64,000 nucleotides of DNA, taken from contig CAZAUJ010000002.1 of assembly GCA_964488355.1 (NCBI GenBank), forward strand, positions 186,001 through 250,000. The letters run 5' to 3'. The stretch is from Thermoanaerobaculum sp964488355. Lineage in GTDB: Bacteria > Acidobacteriota > Thermoanaerobaculia > Thermoanaerobaculales > Thermoanaerobaculaceae. This document shows, piece after piece, positions 50,741 through 59,405 of this stretch. Numbering within the stretch: the first letter of the stretch is position 1; each line of letters starts with the position of its first letter. The notes under the pieces are model-generated. The model was given only the letters and a program-made list of their open reading frames with translations, did no database searches and was not told where the DNA came from. Position numbers and translations under genes: made by a program.

Positions 50741-51256
50741 GTGGTGCAGCTGCCTTTGGACGAAATGGAGCGCAAGCTGGAGGAGCTGGAGCGCAAGTGG
50801 GAGCGCTACTTTGCTGGGGATGCGGAGGTCCCCATTCCTCCGGAACGGGAGCGATCGGCCTTGGCGCGCCAGCTGTCGGTGTTGTCGCGTACGGAAGGCT
50901 TGCCCACCGCCCTGCGCTTCCGCTTGGACGGGCTCCTGCACCGTTTTGCCAGCTACAACCAGCTGTGGGAGCGGCAGCTGCGGGCCCGCGCCGAGGGGCG
51001 GCGGGCAGCCGACGCTGCTCGGGCCGCGTCCGTAAAGCAGGAGGACGAGGTGGCGCGCTTGCACCGCGAGTACCTGGCCACCTTGGCGCAGCTTGGCAAG
51101 CGCGCCCATGTGGACCTGGAGGCGTTTCGTAAGGTGCTTTTGGAACAGAAGCGGCGGATGGAGCAACGGGGCCTGGAGGTGCAGGGTTTTGCCGTGGTGC
51201 GCGAGGGTGACAAGGTTTCCCTGCGGGCCCGCGCTCGCAAGAAGGAGGAAACATGA
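50741..51256 (+). CDS. Charged coiled-coil protein, MXAN_5187 C-terminal-domain-like
   Basis: A 171-residue soluble, highly charged helical protein. The pattern MERKLEELERKWERYFAG, PIPPERERSALARQL, LRFRLDGLLHRFASYNQLWERQ recalls the MXAN_5187 C-terminal domain family found in Myxococcota and Acidobacteriota, whose function is unknown. A second helical segment (LHREYLATLAQLGKR and the KVLLEQKRRMEQRG region) precedes a short beta element. GTG 50741 or GTG 50744 could be the start; the first fits the TANNNT-N6 pattern. It overlaps the TPR gene by 4 nt, so the two are coupled. Confidence 0.65.
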   Translation: MVQLPLDEMERKLEELERKWERYFAGDAEVPIPPERERSALARQLSVLSRTEGLPTALRFRLDGLLHRFASYNQLWERQLRARAEGRRAADAARAASVKQEDEVARLHREYLATLAQLGKRAHVDLEAFRKVLLEQKRRMEQRGLEVQGFAVVREGDKVSLRARARKKEET

Positions 51257-52065
51257 GGACCTGGGCTTTGGTCTGGCTTTTGGCGGCCTCCGCCGCCTCG
51301 GCGGCTGTGTTCGAGCGCTTCCTTGATCCCAACCAACCCCGAGATCGGGCCATCGCCGCCTATGTGGAGCTGGAAAAGGCAGGAAAGGCGCAAAGCAACG
51401 ATTTGGCGGAGCTGGCAGTGCTCTTGGTGGAAAAGGGCTTCCCCCAGGATGGGGAGCGCTACCTGCGCAAGGCCCTCAAGCTGGACAAGCGCAACGTGGA
51501 GGCGCGTTACCGCTTGGGTCTGATCCTCCAGCGGCTGGGCAAGGACCGGGAGGCGGCGCGTCAGTACCGCCGGGTGATTGCCTCCCGGCCGGGGTTTGCC
51601 GAGGCGCAGTTCATGCTGGGCCTAGCCCTGGAACGCTGTGGGCGGCGGTGGGCAGCGGTGCGAGCCTACGCCAAGGCCTACAAGCACAACCCGCAGCTGG
51701 CCGACCCGGCAAAAAACCCCCTGGTATTGGATTCGAAGCTGCAAACGCAAGCCTTGTTGGCGCGTTATCGCCGGGAGGTAGCCGGCAGCACCTTGCCCCT
51801 TTCTCCCTTGGACCCGGCCGCGGTGCGCCGCATGATGCTCGCCAAACCGGCCAGCGAGAAACCGGCACCGGAACCCCCGCCCTCGGCGGCTCCCCCGGTG
51901 CCCTCCCGGCCCAACGCGCAGCCCGGCAAGCAGTCGAAAGCCCCCGACCTGCCCCGAGCGCCCAGCTCAGGTGACCGGGACGGGAAGCCAAAGGTGGTAA
52001 GGGCGGGACAGCAGCCGTTGCCGGTGCTGCCCAACGTTTCTCGGCCCCTGCGGCTTAGACGTTGA
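51253..52065 (+). CDS. Exported TPR-repeat protein with proline-rich tail
   Basis: A 270-residue protein with an N-terminal signal peptide (WALVWLLAASAASAA). It has at least three TPR-like helix pairs between residues about 25 and 150 (LAELAVLLVEKGFPQDGERYLRKALKLD, seen here as two repeats, then AEAQFMLGLALERCGRRWAAVRAY). The last 80 residues are proline- and serine-rich and low in complexity (KPAPEPPPSAAPPVPSRP). It probably acts in the periplasm as a protein-interaction scaffold; the partner is unknown. Its end overlaps antisense with ychF by 11 bp. Confidence 0.75.
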   Translation: MRTWALVWLLAASAASAAVFERFLDPNQPRDRAIAAYVELEKAGKAQSNDLAELAVLLVEKGFPQDGERYLRKALKLDKRNVEARYRLGLILQRLGKDREAARQYRRVIASRPGFAEAQFMLGLALERCGRRWAAVRAYAKAYKHNPQLADPAKNPLVLDSKLQTQALLARYRREVAGSTLPLSPLDPAAVRRMMLAKPASEKPAPEPPPSAAPPVPSRPNAQPGKQSKAPDLPRAPSSGDRDGKPKVVRAGQQPLPVLPNVSRPLRLRR

Positions 52066-53122
52066 ACTTGAAGGTGATCACGTCCCCATCCTCCACCAGG
52101 TAATCCCTACCCTCCTGCCGCAACAGGCCTTTGGCGCGACAGGCAGGCAGTGAACCGCAGGTCAAAAGCTCGTCCCAGCGCACCACCTCGGCGCGGATGA
52201 AGCCCCGCTCGAAATCCGAATGGATGGTGCCAGCGGCCCTGACCGCGGGGGTGCCCCGGGGGATGGACCAGGCGCGACACTCGTCTTCGCCTACGGTAAA
52301 AAAAGAGATTTGACCCAAAAGGGCGTAGGCTTTTTGCAGCAGGCGCGTGAGCGCCCGATCGGGAAGCCCCAGCTCGGTAAGGAAAGCTTCCTGCTCCTGG
52401 GGCGCCAGGCGGGAGATTTCTTCCTCCAGTGGGGCGCACACGGCCGTGACCACCACCTGGGGACGGTCGCTTTGGCTGGCCAAATCCCAGCGCTGCAGAG
52501 CGCCATTGAGATCAGCGGCGTCGGCCTCGTCGGCGTTGAGAACTATCAGAAGGGGCTTGAGGGTGAGAAAGGTGAAGCCCTTAAGCCGGCGCCGCTCGTC
52601 CTGGGAAAGGTCCAGCTCGCGCAATGGTCGGCCCGCCTCCAGGAAGGCCAGACACCGCTCCAGCACGGCTTTTTCTTGCTCCAACTCAGCGGTCCGGCGC
52701 TTAGGTAGCTCCCGCGCCAGCCGCTCGAGGCGGCCGGTGGTCACCGCCAGGTCGGATAGGAGCAACTCGGTTTCGATGAGCTCCAGGTCGCGTTTGGGGT
52801 TGAGTTCCCCTTCCGGATGGGGTACGTGAGTGTTGGTGAAGGCACGAAGCACCACCGCCAAGCCATCCATGGTCCGCAGCTCCCCCAAGTTGAGGCTCGC
52901 CGCACCGCCTTTGGTCAGGGGTGGCACGTCCACGAAGGTGACCGTGGCCCTGCTGTGTTTGCGCGGCTTGAAGAGGTCCGCTAACCGGTCTAGGCGGCTG
53001 TCCGGAACCTGGGCCACGCCCACCTGGCTCTTGCCAGGCACCGGCGAGGGGTGAGAGCCTGTGAGCAGTGAAAAAACTGTGGTTTTTCCGCTTCCGGACA
53101 AGCCCAGGATGCCGAACTCCAT
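52055..53122 (-). CDS. ychF: Ribosome-binding ATPase YchF
   Basis: A 355-residue Obg-family P-loop protein: G1 GLSGSGKTTVFSLLTG at the N terminus, FVDVPPL (G3), the NADE sequence in place of NKxD (the change that gives YchF ATP preference) and a coiled-coil hairpin in the middle (about 130-200). The C-terminal TGS-like domain includes FFTVGEDECRAWSIPRGT and ends with DYLVEDGDVITFKF. It is a conserved translation- and stress-related ATPase. GGAGGTG precedes the ATG, and TACAAT lies 15 nt before the start. It follows tldE by 28 nt on the same strand. Confidence 0.9.
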   Translation of the reverse strand: MEFGILGLSGSGKTTVFSLLTGSHPSPVPGKSQVGVAQVPDSRLDRLADLFKPRKHSRATVTFVDVPPLTKGGAASLNLGELRTMDGLAVVLRAFTNTHVPHPEGELNPKRDLELIETELLLSDLAVTTGRLERLARELPKRRTAELEQEKAVLERCLAFLEAGRPLRELDLSQDERRRLKGFTFLTLKPLLIVLNADEADAADLNGALQRWDLASQSDRPQVVVTAVCAPLEEEISRLAPQEQEAFLTELGLPDRALTRLLQKAYALLGQISFFTVGEDECRAWSIPRGTPAVRAAGTIHSDFERGFIRAEVVRWDELLTCGSLPACRAKGLLRQEGRDYLVEDGDVITFKFNV

Positions 53123-53150
53123 GACACCTCCGGCCTCATTGTACGCGCCA

Positions 53151-54362
53151 TCAAACGGACACTTCCAAGCTCCTCACCACAAGCCACGGTGTGCTCACCA
53201 CGCAGCCCAAAGCCACGTGCTCCACCTCGCCCACGGCTGCCTCCAAACCCTGCAGCAAGCGTGTAAACGAGCCCGAGATCGTGGCCAGACCCCAGCCTTG
53301 CGGCTGTCCCCGATGAACCGGAGAGGCCACTACCAGCAGGCGGAAACGGCCACCCCCCTCCACCGACAGCTCGCTGGCGGGCACCAACGCCAGGAAGGCG
53401 TCGGCCAGCTCCGCAAGTGCCTTCTCCCACGGCAGGGAGCTGCTCGCCTGCCACAGGTGTAAAGGGGCGGGGTGCGGTGGTTGATCCCATGGGGCGCGGA
53501 TGCACGCCCCACCGGTTCCGGCGGCCGCCTGGGCCTGCCCTTGGGCGGCGAGGGGCAGGTCTGCTGCGGGCAGCCCCTCCCCGTTGCAGGCCATGGGCAG
53601 AAGGCTTCGGGGGTGGCGCCGCAAATCCCAAAGCTCCCAGACTGGAGAGGCGACCGTCGGCTTCCGGGGCAAATGCGCCACAACAGAAACGAGAAGGGGC
53701 GCAGCCACATCCGGGGCCAAAAGCGCCCGCGTGAGCCGCCTTCCTCGGGGCAAGGGGTGAGCCTTTTCGGGGGCCGGCACAAGGTGAGTCCAAGCGGGCT
53801 GGGGCGGCCCGAGGGGGGGTGTGAGCAGGCGGGAGAAGCGGACCGGCAACCCCCGCAGCACCTCCTGCTGCCACTCCAAAAGCATCAGGTGGTTGGACCA
53901 GCGGGCGCAGAAGCCTTCGCCCCGCTGGAGGGAGCTTTGGGCGTGGGCGAGAGTCAAGGATAAGGTCTGCCCGCGTTCCTGCTGGGTCAGTTGGGTAAAG
54001 AGCTGGTTCGCCTGTTCGGCTGTCACCTTGGGGCCAGGCGGGCAAGGAACCGCTCCCAGCAAAGCCGGATCCGGCAGAGGACGGTGGCCCCTGCTGAGGC
54101 AGGCCAACGCAAGGCGACCAGCGCTGCGCCCCGCCACCTGAGCGGTACCGCCCGCAGCGCCAAAACCCACGAGGGAGCCTCTTTGCGCGCGGCAGGCTAC
54201 CCCCAGCTGCCAACCGGAATGGTGTCGCAGCTCTCCCTGCACGCTGCGCTCCCAGCGGGCGGTTTCTGCCACGCGCACGAACACCTCGAAAGCTTCCGTC
54301 TGCTGAACCAGTTGGGCGCTGGCTGCCTCCGCCGCCCGTAACAGCAGCTCTTCCCCCCTCAT
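53151..54362 (-). CDS. TldE/PmbA-type protein, partner of TldD
   Basis: A 403-residue protein of the TldD/PmbA family, recognised mainly by position directly after the tldD-like gene and by weak family features (SGWQLGVACRAQRGSLVGFGAAGGT in the N-terminal half; ELSVEGGGRFRLLVVASPVHRG and GWGLATISGSFTRLLQGLE near the end). It has no HExxxH metal motif, as expected for the inactive TldE subunit of the heterodimeric protease. ATG 54362 overlaps the tldD stop by 4 nt. The sequence is divergent, so confidence is moderate. Confidence 0.72.
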   Translation of the reverse strand: MRGEELLLRAAEAASAQLVQQTEAFEVFVRVAETARWERSVQGELRHHSGWQLGVACRAQRGSLVGFGAAGGTAQVAGRSAGRLALACLSRGHRPLPDPALLGAVPCPPGPKVTAEQANQLFTQLTQQERGQTLSLTLAHAQSSLQRGEGFCARWSNHLMLLEWQQEVLRGLPVRFSRLLTPPLGPPQPAWTHLVPAPEKAHPLPRGRRLTRALLAPDVAAPLLVSVVAHLPRKPTVASPVWELWDLRRHPRSLLPMACNGEGLPAADLPLAAQGQAQAAAGTGGACIRAPWDQPPHPAPLHLWQASSSLPWEKALAELADAFLALVPASELSVEGGGRFRLLVVASPVHRGQPQGWGLATISGSFTRLLQGLEAAVGEVEHVALGCVVSTPWLVVRSLEVSV

Positions 54363-55540
54363 GCGGCCTCCACGCCCACCAGGAGGAGCCAGCTGGCGGA
54401 GGCTCCTACGGTTAGCGGCTGGTGGTCCTTCACGCACCAACCTGGCTCGGCCACCGGTTCGGGAACCCCCCCACCGGCCACCAGCTGGGGACAGCCGAGG
54501 CTCAAGGTCAGGTGGAGAAAAAAAGGGGCCAGGCGGCTAACCCGCTGTCCCCGCTGAAGCTGGTAGCTTTCGGACACGGCAAGCAGCAGCTCGCCCGCGC
54601 TGGGTAGGAAGACGCCCGATCGCACGCGTGTGACTTCCACCCGCGCTTCTTCCCTCGGCGGCTCCTTGGGCCCCCCGTCCACCCAGGAGAGGAGGTTGGC
54701 CGGCCGGGGTGTGGGTGGGTGGTGGGGTGAAGGTCGGCGCGCGTTGCCAGCCGCAAGGGAAAAAGGCCGGGAGAAGCTGCGGTCAGCCAAAAGCTGGCGC
54801 AGGACGCCCGTTTCCACTAGGGGCTTGCGGCGGGCTGGTTCGCCCTCATCATCCAGCAAGAAGCTGCCCGGCGAAGGCTCGGTGGGATCGTCCACCACCT
54901 GTAAAGGCAGCGAGAACAGCCGGCGGCCCAAATACCCGGTCCACGGCGATTGGCCGGAAAAGAAATTGTCCGCTTCCAAGGGGTGGCCAAAGAGCTCGTG
55001 CACCAGCACCGCCGCCGGCTGCGGCGCCAGCAGCACCGCCATCGGCCCGGAGGGCGGGGCCTTTCGACCCGCTTGTGCTGGAGTGAGGGGGGGGACCGGC
55101 TGCCCGTACAGCCAGGTGAAGGTTTCACCCACCTGGTTGCACGCGTCCACCACCGGGGGGCGCGTGGTGGTCCAGGCACCGTCATCACGGACCACCGCCA
55201 CCTGGGCAGTCGCTACGCCCACCCGCAAAGGAACCGGCGGCAGCTGGGCCGCCAGCTGTTCCGGCGCCGGCAGCTCCAGGGGAGGCTGCCAAAGGAGGGC
55301 TGGCAGCTTGCGAGCAGGCAGCTGCAGCAGTCGGGCTACCTCTTCCCGGCTGCACCCGTCGCAGGAACGCAGAAAGCCTTGCCCGCGCAACGAGCACGCT
55401 TCCCGCAGGCGACCCTTTTGCTGTGCGATGGTAGCTACCTGCCAAGAAAACTCCACTCGGAGCTCGCGCCAAAGGTACAACTCCTCCACAGGGGGTGTCA
55501 TCTTGGCCAAAAGGTCGGAAAGGGCCGCCAGGTCCTCCAC
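54359..55540 (-). CDS. tldD: TldD-type metallopeptidase subunit
   Basis: A 393-residue protein, shorter than E. coli TldD (about 480). The metal-binding HExxxH is intact in LVHELFGHPLEADNF, and a family-like DPTEPSPGSFLLDDEGEP segment follows. In the TldD/TldE heterodimer the zinc sits in TldD and degrades small or unfolded peptides, including RiPP precursors such as microcin. GTG 55540 is chosen because it enters the first family helix and lies just after a minus-strand TATGCT; the frame is open upstream across the divergent pccB start. No peptide precursor gene is recognised nearby. Confidence 0.8.
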   Translation of the reverse strand: MEDLAALSDLLAKMTPPVEELYLWRELRVEFSWQVATIAQQKGRLREACSLRGQGFLRSCDGCSREEVARLLQLPARKLPALLWQPPLELPAPEQLAAQLPPVPLRVGVATAQVAVVRDDGAWTTTRPPVVDACNQVGETFTWLYGQPVPPLTPAQAGRKAPPSGPMAVLLAPQPAAVLVHELFGHPLEADNFFSGQSPWTGYLGRRLFSLPLQVVDDPTEPSPGSFLLDDEGEPARRKPLVETGVLRQLLADRSFSRPFSLAAGNARRPSPHHPPTPRPANLLSWVDGGPKEPPREEARVEVTRVRSGVFLPSAGELLLAVSESYQLQRGQRVSRLAPFFLHLTLSLGCPQLVAGGGVPEPVAEPGWCVKDHQPLTVGASASWLLLVGVEAA

Positions 55541-55548
55541 GTGGGTGG

Positions 55549-55555
55549 TAGCATA
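55549..55555. promoter_or_regulatory. Overlapping divergent -10 elements between tldD and pccB
   Basis: TAGCATA reads as TAGCAT on the plus strand and TATGCT on the minus strand. The minus element ends 9 nt before tldD GTG 55540. The plus element lies 25 nt before pccB ATG 55580, leaving room for its GGCGGAG ribosome site. Both cannot easily be used at once. Confidence 0.35.
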
Positions 55556-55579
55556 AGCCCACCGGCGGAGTGATGGGCG

Positions 55580-57124
55580 ATGGATGACATTTACAAGCGC
55601 TTGGCCGAGTTGGAGGCACAGAGTCTCCTGGGTGGAGGCGAGGCGCGCATCGCCCGCCAACACGCCGCGGGCAAGCTCACCGCCCGGGAGCGGCTGGAGC
55701 TGTTGCTGGATGGGGGCTCCTTTTTCGAGCTGGACCGTCTGGTGACCCATCGGTGCTACGACTTTGGCATGGAGAAGGAACGCATTCCCGGGGATGGGGT
55801 GGTCACTGGCTTTGGCCGCATCGAGGGCCGACCGGTGGCAGTTTTCGCTCAGGACTTCACCGTTTTTGGAGGCTCGCTATCTCACGCCCATGCGGAGAAG
55901 ATATGCAAGGTCATGGACTTGGCTTTGAAGTTCGGCGTGCCCGTTATTGGCCTTAACGACTCTGGTGGTGCCCGCATTCAAGAAGGTGTGGTGTCTCTCG
56001 CGGGTTACGCGGACATTTTCCTGCGCAACACCTTATGCTCGGGGGTCATCCCGCAGATTTCCGCCATCCTCGGGCCTTGTGCCGGGGGGGCGGTTTATTC
56101 TCCGGCCATTACCGACTTCATCTTCATGGCCCGCGGCACCAGCTTCATGTTTGTCACCGGTCCGGAGGTCATCCGCACTGTCACCCATGAGGAGGTGACC
56201 ATGGAGGAGCTGGGCGGCGCCGATGTGCACGGTCAAGTCTCCGGGGTGGCCCATTTTGTCTGTGACTCGGACCAGCAGGTGCTTGCCGGCATCCGTAGCC
56301 TCCTGAGCTTCTTGCCCCTCAACAACGCCGCCGACCCTCCGGTCAAGCCCACCCAGGACCCGCCGGATCGGGAAGAACCGTCCTTGGACTCGGTGGTACC
56401 CGAGGAGCCCGACAAGCCCTACGACATCAAGAACATCATTCGAGCGGTGGCCGACGAAGGCGAGTTCTTTGAGGTGCACGAGGCCTTTGCCCGCAACCTG
56501 GTGGTGGGCTTCATTCGCTTGGCCGGCCGACCCACGGGAGTGGTGGCCAACCAACCTTTGCACTTGGCTGGGGTTTTGGACATTGACGCCTCGGTGAAGG
56601 GTGCCCGCTTCGTGCGCTTCTGCGACGCCTTCAACATCCCCTTGCTCATCCTGGAGGACGTACCCGGGTTCTTGCCCGGGGTAGCGCAGGAGCACGGCGG
56701 CATCATCAAACATGGGGCCAAGTTGCTTTACGCCCTGGCAGAAGCCACCGTTCCCAAGGTCACGGTCATCACCCGCAAAGCCTACGGCGGTGCCTACTGC
56801 GTCATGGGTTCCAAGCACATCCGCACCGACTTCAACTTTGCCTATCCCACGGCCGAGATTGCCGTCATGGGGCCCCAGGGAGCGGTGAGCATCCTCTACC
56901 GGCGGGAGTTGGAGCAGTCCCCCGAGCCGGAAAGGCTGCGGCAACAGCTGGTTCAACAGTACTTGGAGAAGTTCGCCAACCCGCTAGTGGCGGCGGAGCG
57001 CGGCTTTGTGGACGCGATCATTGCCCCGCGCCACACGCGGCGGGTGGTGATTCACGCCTTTGCTGCCGCGGCGGGCAAAAGGGACACCATGCCGGCGAAA
57101 AAGCACGGCAACATCCCCTTGTGA
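55580..57124 (+). CDS. pccB: Acyl-CoA carboxylase beta (carboxyltransferase) subunit, propionyl-CoA type
   Basis: A 514-residue enzyme of the PccB/MmdA family with paired crotonase-fold domains. It has KLTARERLELLLDGGSFFE, GDGVVTGFGRIEGRPV, GLNDSGGARIQEGV (acyl-CoA side oxyanion region), GPCAGGAVYSPAITDF and FITRK-like VTVITRKAYGGAYCVMG in the second half. It transfers carboxyl from carboxybiotin to propionyl- or acetyl-CoA. It heads a three-gene operon with biotin carboxylase and carrier, coupled by GTGA and ATGA overlaps. Acyl-CoA preference cannot be fixed from sequence alone. Confidence 0.92.
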   Translation: MDDIYKRLAELEAQSLLGGGEARIARQHAAGKLTARERLELLLDGGSFFELDRLVTHRCYDFGMEKERIPGDGVVTGFGRIEGRPVAVFAQDFTVFGGSLSHAHAEKICKVMDLALKFGVPVIGLNDSGGARIQEGVVSLAGYADIFLRNTLCSGVIPQISAILGPCAGGAVYSPAITDFIFMARGTSFMFVTGPEVIRTVTHEEVTMEELGGADVHGQVSGVAHFVCDSDQQVLAGIRSLLSFLPLNNAADPPVKPTQDPPDREEPSLDSVVPEEPDKPYDIKNIIRAVADEGEFFEVHEAFARNLVVGFIRLAGRPTGVVANQPLHLAGVLDIDASVKGARFVRFCDAFNIPLLILEDVPGFLPGVAQEHGGIIKHGAKLLYALAEATVPKVTVITRKAYGGAYCVMGSKHIRTDFNFAYPTAEIAVMGPQGAVSILYRRELEQSPEPERLRQQLVQQYLEKFANPLVAAERGFVDAIIAPRHTRRVVIHAFAAAAGKRDTMPAKKHGNIPL

Positions 57125-58620
57125 TCATGCGCGTGCTCATTGCCAACCGTGGCGAGATTGCCCTGCGCCTCATCCGCGCGTGCCACGAGCTGGGGTGGGA
57201 GGCGGTGGCCGTTTATTCCGAAGCAGACGCGCAGCAGCCCCACGTTTGGGCGGCCGACCAAGCCGTCTGCATCGGCCCCCCGGCCCCAAGTCAGTCATAC
57301 CTCAACGCGGAGGCGCTGCTGGCTGCCGCCCGGCGTACCGGTTGCCAGGCGGTGCATCCCGGGTACGGCTTTCTGGCCGAAAATTCTGGGTTTGCTCAGG
57401 CGGTACGGGATGCGGGCCTGGTATGGATGGGCCCTGCGGCGGAAACCATTGCCCTTTTAGGCTCCAAGACGGAAGCCCGGGCGCTGGCCGCGCGTGTGGG
57501 CGTGCCCATGGTGCCGGGCACGGGCCCGCTGGCCAGCGTGGCAGAGGCGGAGGCCTTCGCCCGGGAGGTGGGTTACCCCATCCTACTGAAGGCGGTGGGT
57601 GGGGGTGGGGGCAAGGGCATGCGGGTTGTCAGGGAGCCGCAGGCGCTGGCTGAGAGCTTCGCGCGCGCACAGGCAGAGGGGCAGGCGTTTTTTTCTGACC
57701 CGCGGGTTTATGCGGAAAAGCTCCTAGACAAGCCCCGGCATGTGGAGGTGCAGGTTCTCGCGGACGCTTACGGGAACGTGGTGCACCTGGGTGAGCGGGA
57801 GTGCTCCCTCCAGCGCCGGCATCAGAAGCTGGTGGAAGAGGCGCCCTCCCCGGCCGTATCCGCGCGGGTGCGGGCGCAGCTGGGCGAGTCGGCGGTGGCC
57901 ATTGCCCGCGCTTCCGGCTACCGCACCGCGGGCACGGTGGAGTTCCTTTTGGCGCCGGGCGGACGCTTTTACTTCCTGGAAGTGAATACCCGCCTCCAGG
58001 TGGAGCATCCAGTGACGGAAATGGTCTACGGGGTGGACTTGGCCCAGTGGATGATGCGCCTGGCGTTGGGCGAGCCGCTCCCCTGGCGGCAGGAGGAGCT
58101 GCACGCACGCGGGCACGCCATCGAAGTCCGCGTCTACGCTGAAGACCCGGCGAGCGCCTTTGCCCCCTCGCCAGGGACGGTTCACCTTGTGCGGGAACCT
58201 GCGGGACCGGGGGTGCGTGTGGACAGCGGTATTGCAGATGGTTCGGTGGTGAGCGTGGATTACGACCCCATCTTGGCCAAACTCATCGTTTGGGGAGAAG
58301 ACAGGGCTCAGGCGCTGGCGCGCTTGCAGCGTGCCCTCGGAGAGTACGCCCTCTTGGGGGTGGTCACCACCTTGCCCCTTTTTCAGGCGCTCTGCCGGGA
58401 TCCGGACTTTCTTTCGGGCCGCGTGCATACCGAGTACCTGGACGCCTTCCTGCGGGAGCACGATTTGGCCAAGGCGGACGAGCTGGTGGTGGCGATAGCT
58501 GCAGCCCTGGAAGCCAGCTTCTCGGGCCTGAGCTCGGCCGCTCCCTATGCTCACGAAGACCAGGTTGCCCTCTGGCTCCGGATGGGGCGCTGGGCCTTGC
58601 AAGCACGGTACCCCCGATGA
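57121..58620 (+). CDS. accC: Biotin carboxylase subunit of acyl-CoA carboxylase
   Basis: A 499-residue ATP-grasp enzyme: VLIANRGEIALRLIRACHELG at the N terminus, HPGYGFLAEN, glycine-rich ATP lid VGGGGGKGMR, EKLLDKPRHVEVQVLAD, CSLQRRHQKLVEEAPSP and EVNTRLQVEHPVTEMV (catalytic Glu/Asn/Arg). It carboxylates biotin on the carrier protein at ATP cost. It starts at GTG 57121, overlapping the pccB stop, or ATG 57127. It has about 50 residues beyond the E. coli AccC length but no biotin domain; that is encoded by the next gene. Confidence 0.93.
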   Translation: MIMRVLIANRGEIALRLIRACHELGWEAVAVYSEADAQQPHVWAADQAVCIGPPAPSQSYLNAEALLAAARRTGCQAVHPGYGFLAENSGFAQAVRDAGLVWMGPAAETIALLGSKTEARALAARVGVPMVPGTGPLASVAEAEAFAREVGYPILLKAVGGGGGKGMRVVREPQALAESFARAQAEGQAFFSDPRVYAEKLLDKPRHVEVQVLADAYGNVVHLGERECSLQRRHQKLVEEAPSPAVSARVRAQLGESAVAIARASGYRTAGTVEFLLAPGGRFYFLEVNTRLQVEHPVTEMVYGVDLAQWMMRLALGEPLPWRQEELHARGHAIEVRVYAEDPASAFAPSPGTVHLVREPAGPGVRVDSGIADGSVVSVDYDPILAKLIVWGEDRAQALARLQRALGEYALLGVVTTLPLFQALCRDPDFLSGRVHTEYLDAFLREHDLAKADELVVAIAAALEASFSGLSSAAPYAHEDQVALWLRMGRWALQARYPR

Positions 58621-59108
58621 AGCGCCTGTGGCTGGAAGACGGCCGGCAGTTAAGCGTGAGGCGTAGCCATCGGGGATTCCTGGTGCACATGGGAGGCAAG
58701 GAGCTTTACCTGGAGCTGGAGGGGGGCGGGCCGCGGGCCACGGTGCGCTTGGCGGACGGCCGCCGGCTTTCCGTGCTTTTTTGTCGGCTGGAGCGAGGCG
58801 TTTGGCAGCTCCATGTGGCTGGCAGAACGTGGCGTGTGCGCTTTGCCGACCCGCAGCTTAGGGGGCGGGAGCGGGTGCAAGGGCGGGCTGGTGAGGAGGT
58901 GCGGGCCCCCATTCCTGGGCGGGTAGTGGAGGTGTTGGCGGCTGTGGGCGCGGAGCTTGCGCCTGGAGCTCCGGTGCTGGTGCTGGAGGCGATGAAGATG
59001 CAAAACCTGATTACCGCCCAGCGGGGTGGTCGGCTGGCGAAGCTCTTGGTTGCTCCCGGTGCCCGTGTGGAGATGGGGCAGCTGCTAGCGGTGGTGCAGG
59101 GAGACTGA
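58617..59108 (+). CDS. Biotin carboxyl carrier protein
   Basis: A 163-residue protein. The C-terminal biotinyl domain carries the target lysine in LEAMKMQN and the APIPGRVVEVLAAVG hairpin. The first 85 residues form a separate beta-rich domain (LEDGRQLSVRRSHRGFLVHM, then WRVRFADPQLRGRER), which may dock on the carboxylase. This short carrier is typical of propionyl/acetyl-CoA carboxylases with separate subunits. ATG 58617 overlaps the accC stop by 4 nt, so all three subunits are translationally coupled. Confidence 0.92.
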   Translation: MKRLWLEDGRQLSVRRSHRGFLVHMGGKELYLELEGGGPRATVRLADGRRLSVLFCRLERGVWQLHVAGRTWRVRFADPQLRGRERVQGRAGEEVRAPIPGRVVEVLAAVGAELAPGAPVLVLEAMKMQNLITAQRGGRLAKLLVAPGARVEMGQLLAVVQGD

Positions 59109-59405
59109 GGCGTACGACATGCCGTATCGGATGTTCGTTATTCCTGATAGTCGTTCTTCCTGTGGTAAGTTTAGTTTGTTTGATTTGCTCGTTACGAGTT
59201 TCCCCAAAAACCTGGCACAGGTCTTGCCGAGGGTGATCGCGGTCTGGGGCTTACCCGAAACGGGCGGGCATGCTATAAGAGGGCCGGCAATGGAACTTAT
59301 GGAGAAAGGAGGGCGCAACCGAGAGGAGAAAGCGCTGAAAAGCTGGTTGAAACCAGCAACGATGCAACGCATTCAGCAGCGAGTTGAGTAACGAAAGGAG
59401 GAAGT
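59109..59405 (+). other. 297-bp intergenic region before the second TonB receptor
   Basis: It is less GC-rich in its first 100 bp. A candidate promoter is TTACCC (59251-59256), 17 nt, TATAAG (59274-59279). The right end holds the AAAGGAGG ribosome site (59394-59401). An AAAGGAGG-like run also occurs near 59305. A 90-codon reading frame spans it but lacks any protein-like feature, so it is not called. No terminator is visible after the carboxylase operon. Confidence 0.45.

Noticed and set aside
59119..59391. 90-codon frame in the gap before the second TonB receptor
   Set aside because: No ribosome site, no family resemblance, and it overlaps a plausible promoter and the receptor's leader.
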